Assembly: GCA_944322345.1 (NCBI GenBank)
Contig: CALUOO010000001.1
Location: forward strand, 124,001 to 188,000
Reading direction: 5' to 3'
From: an uncultured Bacteroides sp.
GTDB taxonomy: Bacteria > Bacteroidota > Bacteroidia > Bacteroidales > Bacteroidaceae
Length of the DNA stretch: 64,000 nucleotides
The notes beneath the pieces were generated by a model. It ran no database searches and was not told the DNA's origin. It saw only the letters and a program-made list of their open reading frames with translations. The position numbers were made by a program, and so were the translations under genes. The first letter of the stretch is position 1. Each line of letters opens with the position of its first letter. Of the stretch, positions 36,347-45,110 are shown one piece after another.

Positions 36347-37309
36347 ATGCCGAACTTCTTTAAATCATTCTTTTCCGGCAAAAGCGACACTCCGGAAAAC
36401 GAAAAGCAGAAAAATGAGCAGAAAAAATTCGAAATATTCAAGTATGACGGATTACGTGCACAAAAAATGGGACGTGCAGACTACGCAGTCAAATGTTTCA
36501 TTGAAGCACTCGCCATTGAGGAAGACTTTGAGACAATGGGCTACCTCAGCCAACTCTACATCCGGATAGGAGAAATAGAAAAAGCACGTGAACTATTAGA
36601 AAAAATGATTGCAAAAGAGCCCCATCTGACAGAGACCTTTCTGACATTGGCAAACGTATGTTATATGCAAGAAGACTACAAAGCCATGGAAGAAGCTGCC
36701 AGTAAAGCCATTGCTATTGAAGAAGGAAATGCCGCTGCACATTTTCTGTTAGGAAAAGCACGCAAAGGACAAGGAGATGACCTGATGACCATTGCTCACC
36801 TGACAAAAGCCATTACACTGAAAAATGACTTCATAGAAGCACGACTGATGCGTGCTGAAGCCTTGCTGCAAATGCACCAATATAAGGAAACAATGGAGGA
36901 CATTGATGCCATATTGTCGCAAAATCCTGATGAGGAAACAGCCATTCTGATCAGAGGCAAAGTGAAAGAAGCACACAACCAACAAGAAGAGGCAGAGAAC
37001 GACTATAAACAAGTAATAGAAATCAACCCCTTCAACGAACAGGCATATCTTTACCTCGGGCAACACTTCATCAATCAAAAGAAACTATCAGAAGCAATTT
37101 CACTTTTTGATGAGGCTATTGAATTAAATCCGAACTTTGCGGAAGCATACAAAGAACGAGGACGCGCCAAACTGCTAACAGGAGATAAAGAGGGCTCCAT
37201 AGAAGATATGAAGAAAGCACTGGAGCTGAATCCCCAAAGCGAAGCTAAACTAAACGGAAAGTTTGACAATATAGAGTCTAAACAGGAAACGCTGCCAGGC
37301 ATATTCTAA
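36347..37309 (+). CDS. Tetratricopeptide repeat protein
   Basis: 320 residues without signal peptide. A basic start (FFKSFFSGKS) is followed by about seven TPR units (for example YAVKCFIEALAIEEDFETMGYLS, AHFLLGKARKGQGD, QAYLYLGQHFINQKKLSEAISLFDEAIELNP, AEAYKERGRAKLLTGDKEGSIEDMKKALELNP). Cytoplasmic scaffold; partner unknown. It lies 39 bases after recQ and 42 before the outer-membrane barrel gene. Confidence 0.85.
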   Translation: MPNFFKSFFSGKSDTPENEKQKNEQKKFEIFKYDGLRAQKMGRADYAVKCFIEALAIEEDFETMGYLSQLYIRIGEIEKARELLEKMIAKEPHLTETFLTLANVCYMQEDYKAMEEAASKAIAIEEGNAAAHFLLGKARKGQGDDLMTIAHLTKAITLKNDFIEARLMRAEALLQMHQYKETMEDIDAILSQNPDEETAILIRGKVKEAHNQQEEAENDYKQVIEINPFNEQAYLYLGQHFINQKKLSEAISLFDEAIELNPNFAEAYKERGRAKLLTGDKEGSIEDMKKALELNPQSEAKLNGKFDNIESKQETLPGIF

Positions 37310-37351
37310 CAAGCAAATTAATTTATCTATTCACCTATAAATAACAACATT

Positions 37352-37864
37352 ATGAAAAGATTCTTTTTTTTACTCTGCATGGCTTTCTGCCTGTTAACAG
37401 CTAAAGCCCAGTTTTATGCAGGTGGTTCTTTTGCCTTTACTCACGATGACAATTCTGACCTAACCACTTTCATGATTGCTCCGGAAATCGGCTATAATCT
37501 GAATGACCAATGGTCCGTTGCTGCTGAACTTGGATTCAGTCACTATAGCGCTCACGATGTGTCTGCCAACGCTTTTCATTTCGCTCCGTATGCACGATGG
37601 AACTTCTTTAGCAAAGGCATTGTACGTCTTTTCCTTGACGGAGGTATGGGCATTTCAACAAGTAAAATAGAAGACCAAGACAGAGACAATGGTTTCGAAA
37701 TCGGTATCAAACCGGGAATTGCGCTGGATCTGAACCAGCACTTCTCATTTATCACCAAATACGGTTTCGTAGGATTCAGAGACAACTACAGATACAATAA
37801 CAGCGTATCCGGCATCAGTGCCAGCTCGGAAGACCTCTCCTTTGGTTTCATATATACATTCTGA
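37352..37864 (+). CDS. Small outer-membrane beta-barrel protein
   Basis: 170 residues with a signal peptide (MKRFFFLLCMAFCLLTAKAQ) and alternating beta-strand pattern of the OMP_b-brl/OmpW-like 8-strand barrels: FYAGGSFAFTHDD, FMIAPEIGYNLNDQWSVAAELGFSHY, ARWNFFSKG, LFLDGGMGI, and a C-terminal strand ending in an aromatic residue (SFGFIYTF), as required for BAM recognition. Function unknown. Followed by a terminator. Confidence 0.8.
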   Translation: MKRFFFLLCMAFCLLTAKAQFYAGGSFAFTHDDNSDLTTFMIAPEIGYNLNDQWSVAAELGFSHYSAHDVSANAFHFAPYARWNFFSKGIVRLFLDGGMGISTSKIEDQDRDNGFEIGIKPGIALDLNQHFSFITKYGFVGFRDNYRYNNSVSGISASSEDLSFGFIYTF

Positions 37865-37909
37865 TTCCTCTCTCCGAAAAAGCCTAATACAAATAACAGT
37901 AATACATCA

Positions 37910-37960
37910 GGGTATGTCATCTGCAATAAAAAGCTGCCATGACATACCCTTCTTCTTTTA
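37910..37960 (+). terminator. Terminator of the outer-membrane barrel gene
   Basis: GGGTATGTCAT (37910-37920) and ATGACATACCC (37939-37949) pair perfectly over 11 bp, followed by the T-rich TTCTTCTTTTA. Its right arm contains the apparent ATG of the following broken gene. Confidence 0.7.
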
Positions 37961-38666
37961 TCCTCCTTCTCATCTTTGTCATTGCGTCGCTCTACCCACT
38001 GCTCAACATCCAAGAGTGGATAAAGGAGAGCCAGCCCATGACGACGATGTTAACGCTATATACAGAAAACGTAATGCCGCAGCTGGTAATCTCTCCGCAG
38101 GATACCTCCACCACTTGGCAAGAACTGCTACCACAAGTAATGAGTGCCACTTACTGGGGAGTTGTATTAATACTCAGCCTGCGTTTTCTTATTCAGTTGG
38201 CAAGCATCATCCGCCTACGGTTGCGTTCGCACAAGGCATCGATAGAGGGCAGGCAAGTCTATCTGCTAACCAAAGAAAACAGTCCGTTCTCTTTCTTTCG
38301 GTGGATATTCCTCTATCCCCAAGCAGACACGGAGAGCGAAATCATTACCCACGAGAAGACACACGTACGCCAATGGCACTCTTTCCCGGAGGACTAAATA
38401 AATGTATAGAATACATTAACAAAAACATGATTTATCCGGAAGAAGCAATAAAGAAAAACATGCAAGGAAGAACCATCCTTCAGTTCATTATCAATAAAGA
38501 CGGAAGTGTATCCGATATTGAGGTAGCCAGAAGCAGTGGTTCTGAACTATTGGACAATGAAGCCATCCGGGTAGTCAAATCGATGCCTAAATGGACACCG
38601 GGAGAGGATAAGGGTAAGAAAGTAGACACCATGTTTACTATGCCATTCATGTTTAGAATCAGCTAA
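37939..38666 (+). pseudogene. Decayed BlaR1/MecR1-type M56 peptidase with TonB C-terminal domain
   Basis: Two fragments in different frames. 37939-38397 encodes M56-like membrane segments (LLLIFVIASLYPLL, WGVVLILSLRFLIQLASI), the SPFSFFRWIFL motif and the zinc site HEKTH, then stops soon after VRQWHS. From 38373 in another frame comes a TonB C-terminal domain (FPGGLNKCIEYINKN, MQGRTILQFIINKDGSVSDIEV, AIRVVKSMPKWTPG, FMFRIS). Intact genes have several hundred residues between these parts and about 35 more at the N-terminus. So the first segment and the middle are missing, with an internal deletion joining near ATGGCACTCTTT (38373-38384), which codes for part of both ends. The apparent start codon lies inside the upstream terminator hairpin. 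A short ORF from 38373 (97 codons) might still be translated. Confidence 0.8.
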
Positions 38667-38780
38667 ACAAGCCATTTCAAGATGTTGCCATCCAACAGTT
38701 GCGACGGCAGCATCCTCTGAACAGGTTTACAACCATAACTCCCAAATTGATTTACAAACCAACAAACAACCAATCTCTCT

Positions 38781-38832
38781 AAAGGAATGAAGATTAGCAA
38801 CTCTGAGCAAATTCTTCATTCCTTTTTCTTTA
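38781..38832 (+). terminator. Rho-independent terminator
   Basis: AAAGGAATGAAGA (38781-38793) and TCTTCATTCCTTT (38813-38825) form a perfect 13-bp stem with a 19-base loop, running into a T-rich tail. It would have served the broken M56-TonB gene and now insulates the next promoter. Confidence 0.85.
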
Positions 38833-38849
38833 TATATTGTTTATAGTTA

Positions 38850-38857
38850 TATCTTTG
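38850..38857 (+). promoter_or_regulatory. -7 box of the thioredoxin-domain gene
   Basis: TATCTTTG matches TAnnTTTG, with a TTTC 21 bases upstream inside the preceding terminator tail; leader about 20 bases. Confidence 0.6.
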
Positions 38858-38883
38858 TCCGTGATAATCAAACCATCAGACAG

Positions 38884-40740
38884 ATGAAAAAGCTTACATG
38901 GATTGTCATGCTCCTAGTATATACAGTCTGTACATTACAGGCAAAGGACAGGGTTTTCAAACGTCCTCCCTTTGTTGCATGGAGTTCCTCAAGCATTGAA
39001 ATTGATAAGATTGTAGCCGGAGATACTGCAACAACTGTATATATAAAAGCCTACCAGCACCCCCACAACGGAATAAGAATAGCAACAGGTAGTTTTCTGC
39101 GCGACAACAACGGACAGATTTATCCCATCCGAAAAGGAGTTGGCATCACACTGGACAAGGAACTCCGGATGCCGGACAGTGGGAAAGCCGAGTTCCAACT
39201 GATATTTCCACCGATACCTAAAGACGTGACTGCACTGGATTTCTCGGAAGGAGATTTCGACGGTGCCTATCAGATATGGGGCATACAGCTCGGCAAAAAG
39301 ACCTCCAGCCGAGAAGCATTGCCCCAAAAGACAGTGTGGAAGGACAGGAAAAGCCCCTTGCCTGTTCCAGCGTTCAGATATGGAACTGCCGTGCTTAAAG
39401 GCCGGATATTGAACTACCGTAAAGAGTTTATGAGCAGTTTCCGTCTGCATGTAGGAGGGTTCTTTCTGAAAGAAAATCCGTCGGACGGGGAACGCATCAA
39501 TATCAATCCCGACGGGACATTCCGGACAGAACTGAAAGTCGCTAACGTCACCAATGTATACATCTACCATCCTACAGCAGGCAACTTACATTGCTTCATC
39601 GCTCCCGGTGAAGAGACCGAACTTATCATCAACATCCAAGAGCTTTGCCGGCGGCAATCACGTCTGCATCAGAGTGCCCGCCCATACGGTGAGCCGGTCT
39701 ATTTCCGGGGTTTTTTAGCCGGACTGCAACAGGAGTGGCTGTCAGACACCATCACGCTGTTCCCGTTTCATTCCATTCAGGAGTTAAAAGGGAAAACTCC
39801 CGAGGAATACAAAAAGATGCTGTTCACCAATCTGGCCGGCAAGCGCAAAGAGATTGAAAAGAAAAAATGCAGTCAGGCACTGAAAGAACTGTTCGCCATC
39901 AATCTGGAAATAAACACAGCCGGCAACCTTCTCAACATGGAATCCAATCTGAAAATTGCCAACCAGCAAGATTCCACCCTCCACATACCCGAAGGATATT
40001 ACGACTCTCTGCAGGAATTTACGCTGCTTTATACTCCCAAAGCCATCTACGGAGACAACTACCATCAGCTGTTAAGCGCCATCAATCATTTTTCTGACAG
40101 GCAGAGCAACTTACTTCCTGATTCTGTCACAGCGGGAGGTATATTGTCCGAACAGCTGGCCGTCGAACGGATGTTCCGCTCCATCAGCCACTTCACTCCA
40201 CTGGGTGAAAAAGAGAGAAACAAGCTCCGTTCCTTTTCTTCAGGCGAAGCCTATGAGGAACTGCTGGGAGCCGCCAACACAAGACTGTTACACACTATCG
40301 AACTCCACAAGAAGAAAAGCGGATTCACCATCAACGAGACTGGCGACGTCGTAAACGAACAGCTGTTTGCTTCCATTCTCTCCAAATTCCGGGGGCAGGT
40401 GCTGCTGGTCGATTTCTGGGCTACATGGTGCAACCCATGCCGCATGGCAAACAAAGCCATTCTTCCCATGAAAGAGGAACTGAAAGACAAAGACATCACT
40501 TATCTCTATATCACCGGCGAGACTTCTCCCAATGAGGTATGGAAAAAGATGATCGGAGATATTCACGGAGAGCATTTCCGGCTGAAAGACTCACAGTGGG
40601 AATATCTAATTGAGGATCTCGGAATAGAAGGCGTACCCACCTATTTCATCGTCGACCGCGAAGGAAACATCACCTACAAGCAAACCGGCTTTCCGGGTGT
40701 AACTATCATGAAAAAACAGCTGATAAAAGCGCTGAAATAA
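38884..40740 (+). CDS. Exported thiol-disulfide protein with C-terminal thioredoxin/TlpA domain
   Basis: 618 residues with a signal peptide (ending TLQAK). The last 135 residues are a TlpA/ResA-like thioredoxin fold: VLLVDFWATWCNPCRMANK with the active pair Cys516 and Cys519, and the cis-proline segment GVPTYFIVD. The N-terminal 480 residues are Bacteroidota-specific, with a beta-rich region near 20-250 and a helical region near 290-460, as in large DUF4369-like/thioredoxin fusions. Probably a periplasmic thiol reductase; partner unknown. Followed by the inverted repeat array C. Confidence 0.85.
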   Translation: MKKLTWIVMLLVYTVCTLQAKDRVFKRPPFVAWSSSSIEIDKIVAGDTATTVYIKAYQHPHNGIRIATGSFLRDNNGQIYPIRKGVGITLDKELRMPDSGKAEFQLIFPPIPKDVTALDFSEGDFDGAYQIWGIQLGKKTSSREALPQKTVWKDRKSPLPVPAFRYGTAVLKGRILNYRKEFMSSFRLHVGGFFLKENPSDGERININPDGTFRTELKVANVTNVYIYHPTAGNLHCFIAPGEETELIINIQELCRRQSRLHQSARPYGEPVYFRGFLAGLQQEWLSDTITLFPFHSIQELKGKTPEEYKKMLFTNLAGKRKEIEKKKCSQALKELFAINLEINTAGNLLNMESNLKIANQQDSTLHIPEGYYDSLQEFTLLYTPKAIYGDNYHQLLSAINHFSDRQSNLLPDSVTAGGILSEQLAVERMFRSISHFTPLGEKERNKLRSFSSGEAYEELLGAANTRLLHTIELHKKKSGFTINETGDVVNEQLFASILSKFRGQVLLVDFWATWCNPCRMANKAILPMKEELKDKDITYLYITGETSPNEVWKKMIGDIHGEHFRLKDSQWEYLIEDLGIEGVPTYFIVDREGNITYKQTGFPGVTIMKKQLIKALK

Positions 40741-40754
40741 AGCACCCACTACCC

Positions 40755-40806
40755 CGTTTGTCGGGAAAGGTTAGCTGACACGTTGGCTAACCTTTCCCAA
40801 CAAATG
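40755..40806. repeat. 22-base repeat family, array C (inverted pair)
   Basis: Two units in opposite orientation. 40757-40775 and 40786-40804 pair over 18 of 19 positions, with a 10-base loop, giving a strong hairpin 16 bases after the thioredoxin-domain stop. No T-run follows on either strand, so it is not a typical intrinsic terminator. Confidence 0.9.
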
Positions 40807-40906
40807 CCTCTAATATGGGGTATTTCCATCCCCTTTTTCCCTCTGTTCCTGCTACCCAATCCATACATTTTCAACAAAAACCAAGGCAGGTATCTTTCTT
40901 TTTTCG

Positions 40907-40914
40907 TATTTTTG
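40907..40914 (+). promoter_or_regulatory. -7 box of metF
   Basis: TATTTTTG matches TAnnTTTG; it lies 46 bases before the ATG at 40960 and rules out the longer open frame as coding. Confidence 0.5.
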
Positions 40915-40959
40915 TCCCGATATGCGCATTTAATCAGAAAAAGCATTATCAAAAAAACG

Positions 40960-41913
40960 ATGAGAGTAATTGATTTAATACATAGTAGCGAAAAAACAGC
41001 TTTCTCGTTCGAGATTCTTCCCCCACTGAAGGGAACCGGTATAGAGAAGCTATATCAGACTGTCGAAACTCTTCGGGAGTTTGATCCGAAATATATCAAT
41101 ATCACTACCCACCGCAGCGAATATGTCTACAAGGATCTGGGGAACGGGCTCTTCCAGCGTAACCGGCTGCGCCGACGTCCGGGAACCGTAGCCGTGGCAG
41201 CTGCCATACAGAACAAGTATAACATAACGGTAGTCCCGCACATTCTGTGCAGCGGATTCACACGCGAAGAGACTGAATATGTCCTGCTCGACCTGCAATT
41301 CCTCAACATCACCGACCTGCTGGTGCTGCGCGGCGACAAGGCAAAGCACGAATCTGTATTTACTCCCGAAGGAGACGGATACCATCACGCCATCGAACTT
41401 CAGGAACAGATCAATCAGTTCAACAAAGGAATTTTTGTCGACGGTTCGGAAATGAAAGTGCCTTCCATACCATTCTCATACGGAGTGGCATGCTATCCGG
41501 AGAAGCACGAAGAAGCCCCGAACATGGAGTCGGACCTCTATTGGCTGAAGAAGAAAGTAGAAACCGGCGCCGAATATGCTGTGACACAGCTGTTCTACGA
41601 CAACCGGAAATACTTCAGGTTTGTAGAGCAGGCAAAAGCAGCCGGCATCAATGTCCCTATCATCCCGGGCATCAAACCTTTCAAAAAACTGTCGCAGCTA
41701 AGCGTTATCCCCAAAACGTTTAAAGTAGACCTGCCCGAAGAGCTGGTAAAAGAGGTGGAAAAATGCAAGGACGACACGGAAGCGGAACAAGTAGGTGTGG
41801 AATGGTGTATACACCAGTGCAAGGAACTGATGGCACATGGAGTGCCCAGCATCCATTTCTACTCTATCGGTGCTGTAGACAGCATCAAAAAGGTAGCAAA
41901 AGAGATTTATTGA
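40960..41913 (+). CDS. metF: Methylenetetrahydrofolate reductase
   Basis: FAD-dependent reduction of 5,10-methylene-THF to 5-methyl-THF for methionine synthesis. 317 residues from the ATG at 40960. TIM-barrel motifs: FSFEILPPLKG (about 15-25), ITTHRSEYVY, VPHILCSGFTREE, DLLVLRGDK (about 115-123), SYGVACYPEKHEEAP, TQLFYDNRKYFRF and PIIPGIKP. Length and residues are as expected. The frame is open upstream to 40783, through the repeat, but has no coding character there. Confidence 0.94.
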   Translation: MRVIDLIHSSEKTAFSFEILPPLKGTGIEKLYQTVETLREFDPKYINITTHRSEYVYKDLGNGLFQRNRLRRRPGTVAVAAAIQNKYNITVVPHILCSGFTREETEYVLLDLQFLNITDLLVLRGDKAKHESVFTPEGDGYHHAIELQEQINQFNKGIFVDGSEMKVPSIPFSYGVACYPEKHEEAPNMESDLYWLKKKVETGAEYAVTQLFYDNRKYFRFVEQAKAAGINVPIIPGIKPFKKLSQLSVIPKTFKVDLPEELVKEVEKCKDDTEAEQVGVEWCIHQCKELMAHGVPSIHFYSIGAVDSIKKVAKEIY

Positions 41914-42005
41914 ATTTAGTTCTTTTATTTTTTTGAGTTCAGCAAGGTCATAATCACCGCACCGCCTCAACTCAAAAACTTAAAAGCTCAAAAACTTAAA
42001 AAACA

Positions 42006-43130
42006 GTGTTTTTCAAAGACGTAATCGGACAGGAAGAGAGTAAACGGCTGCTCATTCAGGAGGTACGTGAGAATCGGATTCCCCACGCCAGACTCATCTG
42101 CGGCCCCGAAGGGACGGGCAAAATGCCATTGGCCATTGCCTATGCGCGCTATATCTGCTGCACCAACCGTGGAGAGCATGATGCATGTGGAGTTTGCCCC
42201 TCGTGTGTGAAGTTCAACAAGCTGGTACATCCCGACCTGCACTTCGTTTTTCCGATCGTCAAAAGTGCCAAAGGCAAACGAGAGATTTGTGATGACTACC
42301 TGGCCGACTGGAGAGAATTTGTACTGAACAATCCCTATTTCAGTCTGAACCACTGGCTTACAGAGATGGAGGCTGAAAACTCACAAGCCATCATCTATGC
42401 CAAAGAGAGCGATGAGCTCATGAAAAAGCTCAACCTGAAATCGAGCGAAGGAGGATTCAAAATCACCATCATCTGGCTGCCCGAAAAGATGCACCCGGTT
42501 TGTGCCAACAAGTTGCTGAAGTTACTGGAAGAGCCTCCTGCACAAACGTTGTTCCTACTTGTTTCGGAAGCTCCGGATCTGATATTACCTACCATCATCA
42601 GCCGGACACAGCGAATTAATATCCGAAAGATAGACGAGAACGATATTGCCACAGCACTGCGGGACAAATATAGCATCCAGCCTGCCGACAGCCTTTCCAT
42701 TGCGCACCTAGCCAATGGCAATTTCATCAAAGCACTGGAAACCATCCATCTGAACGAAGAGAACAAACTGTTCTTCGACCTGTTTGTCAGCCTGATGCGT
42801 CTCTCCTACCAACGGAAAATCAAAGAGATGAAGCAATGGAGCGAACAAGTAGCCGGTATGGGACGGGAACGGCAAAAAAGCTTCCTGCAATACTGCCAAC
42901 GGATGATCCGGGAAAACTTCATCTACAATCTGCACCGAAGCGAGCTGAACTATATGAGCATGGACGAACAGAACTTTGCCACCCGCTTTGCTCCTTTCGT
43001 CAACGAACGCAACATTTTCGGCATCACACACGAACTGAGCGAAGCACAGATACACATCGAACAGAACGTTAATCCAAGAATGGTATTTTTCGACTTCTCG
43101 CTGAAGATGATTGTATTGCTGAAACAGTAG
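42006..43130 (+). CDS. holB: DNA polymerase III subunit delta' (clamp loader)
   Basis: Part of the clamp-loader complex with DnaX and HolA. 374 residues, AAA+ fold: P-loop GPEGTGKMPLA (about 33-43), a zinc module with cysteines CCTNRGEHDACGVCPSC, and the sensor region LLKLLEEPPAQTLFLLVSEAP ending in SRTQRI. The start is GTG at 42006; an in-frame stop at 41997 leaves no ATG. It precedes the ricT-like gene. Confidence 0.9.
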   Translation: MFFKDVIGQEESKRLLIQEVRENRIPHARLICGPEGTGKMPLAIAYARYICCTNRGEHDACGVCPSCVKFNKLVHPDLHFVFPIVKSAKGKREICDDYLADWREFVLNNPYFSLNHWLTEMEAENSQAIIYAKESDELMKKLNLKSSEGGFKITIIWLPEKMHPVCANKLLKLLEEPPAQTLFLLVSEAPDLILPTIISRTQRINIRKIDENDIATALRDKYSIQPADSLSIAHLANGNFIKALETIHLNEENKLFFDLFVSLMRLSYQRKIKEMKQWSEQVAGMGRERQKSFLQYCQRMIRENFIYNLHRSELNYMSMDEQNFATRFAPFVNERNIFGITHELSEAQIHIEQNVNPRMVFFDFSLKMIVLLKQ

Positions 43131-43223
43131 ACAAGTTGACAAGTTAACGAGAGAATGAGAGAAAAAAGAGAATTTAAAGTTTAAAACAATATATAATATA
43201 TATAGACTATAAAATAACAGAGT

Positions 43224-44573
43224 ATGGACTATAAACTACATAACGGAGGAGGCGGACTTTGCTGCAAAGGATGCTCCCGACAAGATAATAAGCTGAATAC
43301 GTACGACTGGCTGGCCGACATTCCGGGTAATGCGGAAGAGTGTGACATGGTGGAAGTACAATTCAAAAACACCCGAAAAGGATACTTCCGCAACAGCAAT
43401 AAAATCAAACTGGAGAAAGGAGACGTGGTAGCGGTAGAGGCTACACCGGGACACGACATCGGTGTTGTTACCCTGACCGGAACGCTGGTAAGGCTGCAAA
43501 TGCGGAAAGCCAACCTGAAACCGGATGCCGAAATAAAAAGAGTGTACCGGAAAGCAAAACCGGTGGACATGGAAAAATACCATGAGGCTAAAGCCAAAGA
43601 GCACGACACAATGATCCGTGCACGTCAGATAGCACTCAATCTGAACCTGAATATGAAGATTGGAGACGTGGAATATCAGGGAGACGGCAACAAAGCCATT
43701 TTCTACTACATAGCCGATGAACGGGTAGATTTCCGCCAACTGATCAAGGTACTTGCCGAAGTGTTCCGCGTGCGTATCGAGATGAAACAGATCGGTGCAC
43801 GTCAGGAGGCCGGACGTATCGGTGGAATCGGTCCTTGCGGACGTGAGCTGTGCTGTGCCACTTGGATGACCAGTTTCGTATCTGTCTCTACGAGTGCCGC
43901 ACGCTATCAGGACATTTCGCTGAATCCGCAGAAGCTTGCCGGACAGTGTGCCAAGTTGAAATGCTGTCTGAACTACGAGGTAGACTGCTATGTGGAAGCA
44001 CAGAAACGCCTGCCGTCGAAAGAAATAGAGCTGGAGACCAAAGACGGTGTGTTCTATTTCTTCAAGGCAGATATCCTGAGCAATCAGGTAACTTACTCTA
44101 CAGACAAAAGTATTCCAGCCAATCTGGTAACTATCAGCAGCCGAAGAGCTTTCGAGATTATCTCGATGAACAAAAAAGGTATAAAGCCCGACAGCCTGCT
44201 GGAAGAAGCAAACAAAGCCGAACCTAAAAAACCGGTAGACCTGCTGGAACAAGAGAGCGTTACCCGTTTCGACCGCAATAAAAAGGAAGGAAGCGGAAGC
44301 AAAAACAAAAAGAAGAAAAAGAAAGGAAACAATAATCCTGCTGCCCAACAAACAGCATCCAACAACGGAAACAATAAAGAAGGCAAAGAAAACGACAAGG
44401 AAAAGGAAAAGGATAAAGAAAAGGGAAAAGAGAACAAACCCCAAAACAACAACCGGAACAAGGGGCAGAACAAGAAAAACGGTGAACGTCCTCAGAATCA
44501 ACGCCCGCCCAAACAAGAAAAGAACAAAGAACAAGAGAAGCCTCAGAATAATGAGAAACCTGCTCAAGACTAG
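43224..44573 (+). CDS. PSP1 domain, RicT/YaaT-like regulatory protein with Lys/Asn-rich tail
   Basis: 449 residues. Residues about 40-340 contain the PSP1 domain (VDFRQLIKVLAEVFRVRIEMKQIGARQEA, RIGGIGPCGRELCCATW, and the cysteine pattern CAKLKCCLNYE), matching RicT of the Bacillus Fe-S complex that directs RNA processing. An extra CCKGC lies near the N-terminus. The last 110 residues are low complexity (Lys, Asn, Glu, Gln), likely disordered and possibly nucleic-acid binding. Role in Bacteroides is not established. Its last 23 bases overlap gldH. Confidence 0.82.
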   Translation: MDYKLHNGGGGLCCKGCSRQDNKLNTYDWLADIPGNAEECDMVEVQFKNTRKGYFRNSNKIKLEKGDVVAVEATPGHDIGVVTLTGTLVRLQMRKANLKPDAEIKRVYRKAKPVDMEKYHEAKAKEHDTMIRARQIALNLNLNMKIGDVEYQGDGNKAIFYYIADERVDFRQLIKVLAEVFRVRIEMKQIGARQEAGRIGGIGPCGRELCCATWMTSFVSVSTSAARYQDISLNPQKLAGQCAKLKCCLNYEVDCYVEAQKRLPSKEIELETKDGVFYFFKADILSNQVTYSTDKSIPANLVTISSRRAFEIISMNKKGIKPDSLLEEANKAEPKKPVDLLEQESVTRFDRNKKEGSGSKNKKKKKKGNNNPAAQQTASNNGNNKEGKENDKEKEKDKEKGKENKPQNNNRNKGQNKKNGERPQNQRPPKQEKNKEQEKPQNNEKPAQD

Positions 44574-45027
44574 TCTGTTGGGATTGGCAGTATGTCTATC
44601 GGCTGCCTGCGACAAACATATAGTGTACCACTCTTACCATTCTCTTTCCACAGAAGGATGGGAAAAGGGTGATACACTCTTTTTTCAGATTCCGATAAGC
44701 GATTCCATTCCTCCGACACTCCACCTCTTTACCGAAATACGCAACAGAACCGACTATCCATACCGCAACCTTTACCTGTTCATCAGCCAAAACTTACAGG
44801 ACTCCACAACCTACCAGACAGATACCATCTGCCTTTCACTGACCGATTCTGTCGGAAACTGGAAAGGGAAAGGATGGGGAAGCATCTATCAGTCGGAAAC
44901 ATTCATAAAGTCCATCCGTCCGTTGAAACCGGGTAACTATTCCCTTTGGATAAGAAGCGGAATGAAAGATGAAATTCTGAAAGGAATCAATGACATCGGG
45001 ATGCGGATAGAGAAGAATGAAGAATGA
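44551..45027 (+). CDS. gldH: Gliding-motility-type lipoprotein GldH
   Basis: 158 residues from the ATG at 44551, with lipobox SAAC (Cys20). WEKGDTLFFQIPISDS and the beta-rich NRTDYPYRNLYLFI with a C-terminal GNYSLWIRSGMKDEILKGINDIGMRIEK fit GldH. GldH is needed for gliding in Flavobacterium; most Bacteroides do not glide but keep it, linked to RicT-like genes, so its role here is unclear. It overlaps the preceding gene. Confidence 0.85.
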   Translation: MRNLLKTSLLGLAVCLSAACDKHIVYHSYHSLSTEGWEKGDTLFFQIPISDSIPPTLHLFTEIRNRTDYPYRNLYLFISQNLQDSTTYQTDTICLSLTDSVGNWKGKGWGSIYQSETFIKSIRPLKPGNYSLWIRSGMKDEILKGINDIGMRIEKNEE

Positions 45028-45110
45028 AGAATAGATTCGTTTACCAATATAAATCTGTCATCACACCACTCTTCACATCACACTGGCAGCACAATTCTCC
45101 TCGCCGAGGT

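Noticed and set aside
37818-38372. Upstream part of the open frame that contains the TonB domain
   Set aside because: The translation before FPGG has no TonB or linker character; the M56 fragment in another frame explains this stretch.
40783-40959. N-terminal extension of metF through the repeat
   Set aside because: The family start fits ATG 40960, a -7 box lies within the extension and the translated extension resembles nothing.
43236-44615. 459-codon open frame antisense to the ricT-like gene
   Set aside because: It mirrors the Lys-rich gene (Phe/Leu/Val-rich translation), has no family likeness and the + strand frame has clear PSP1 motifs.
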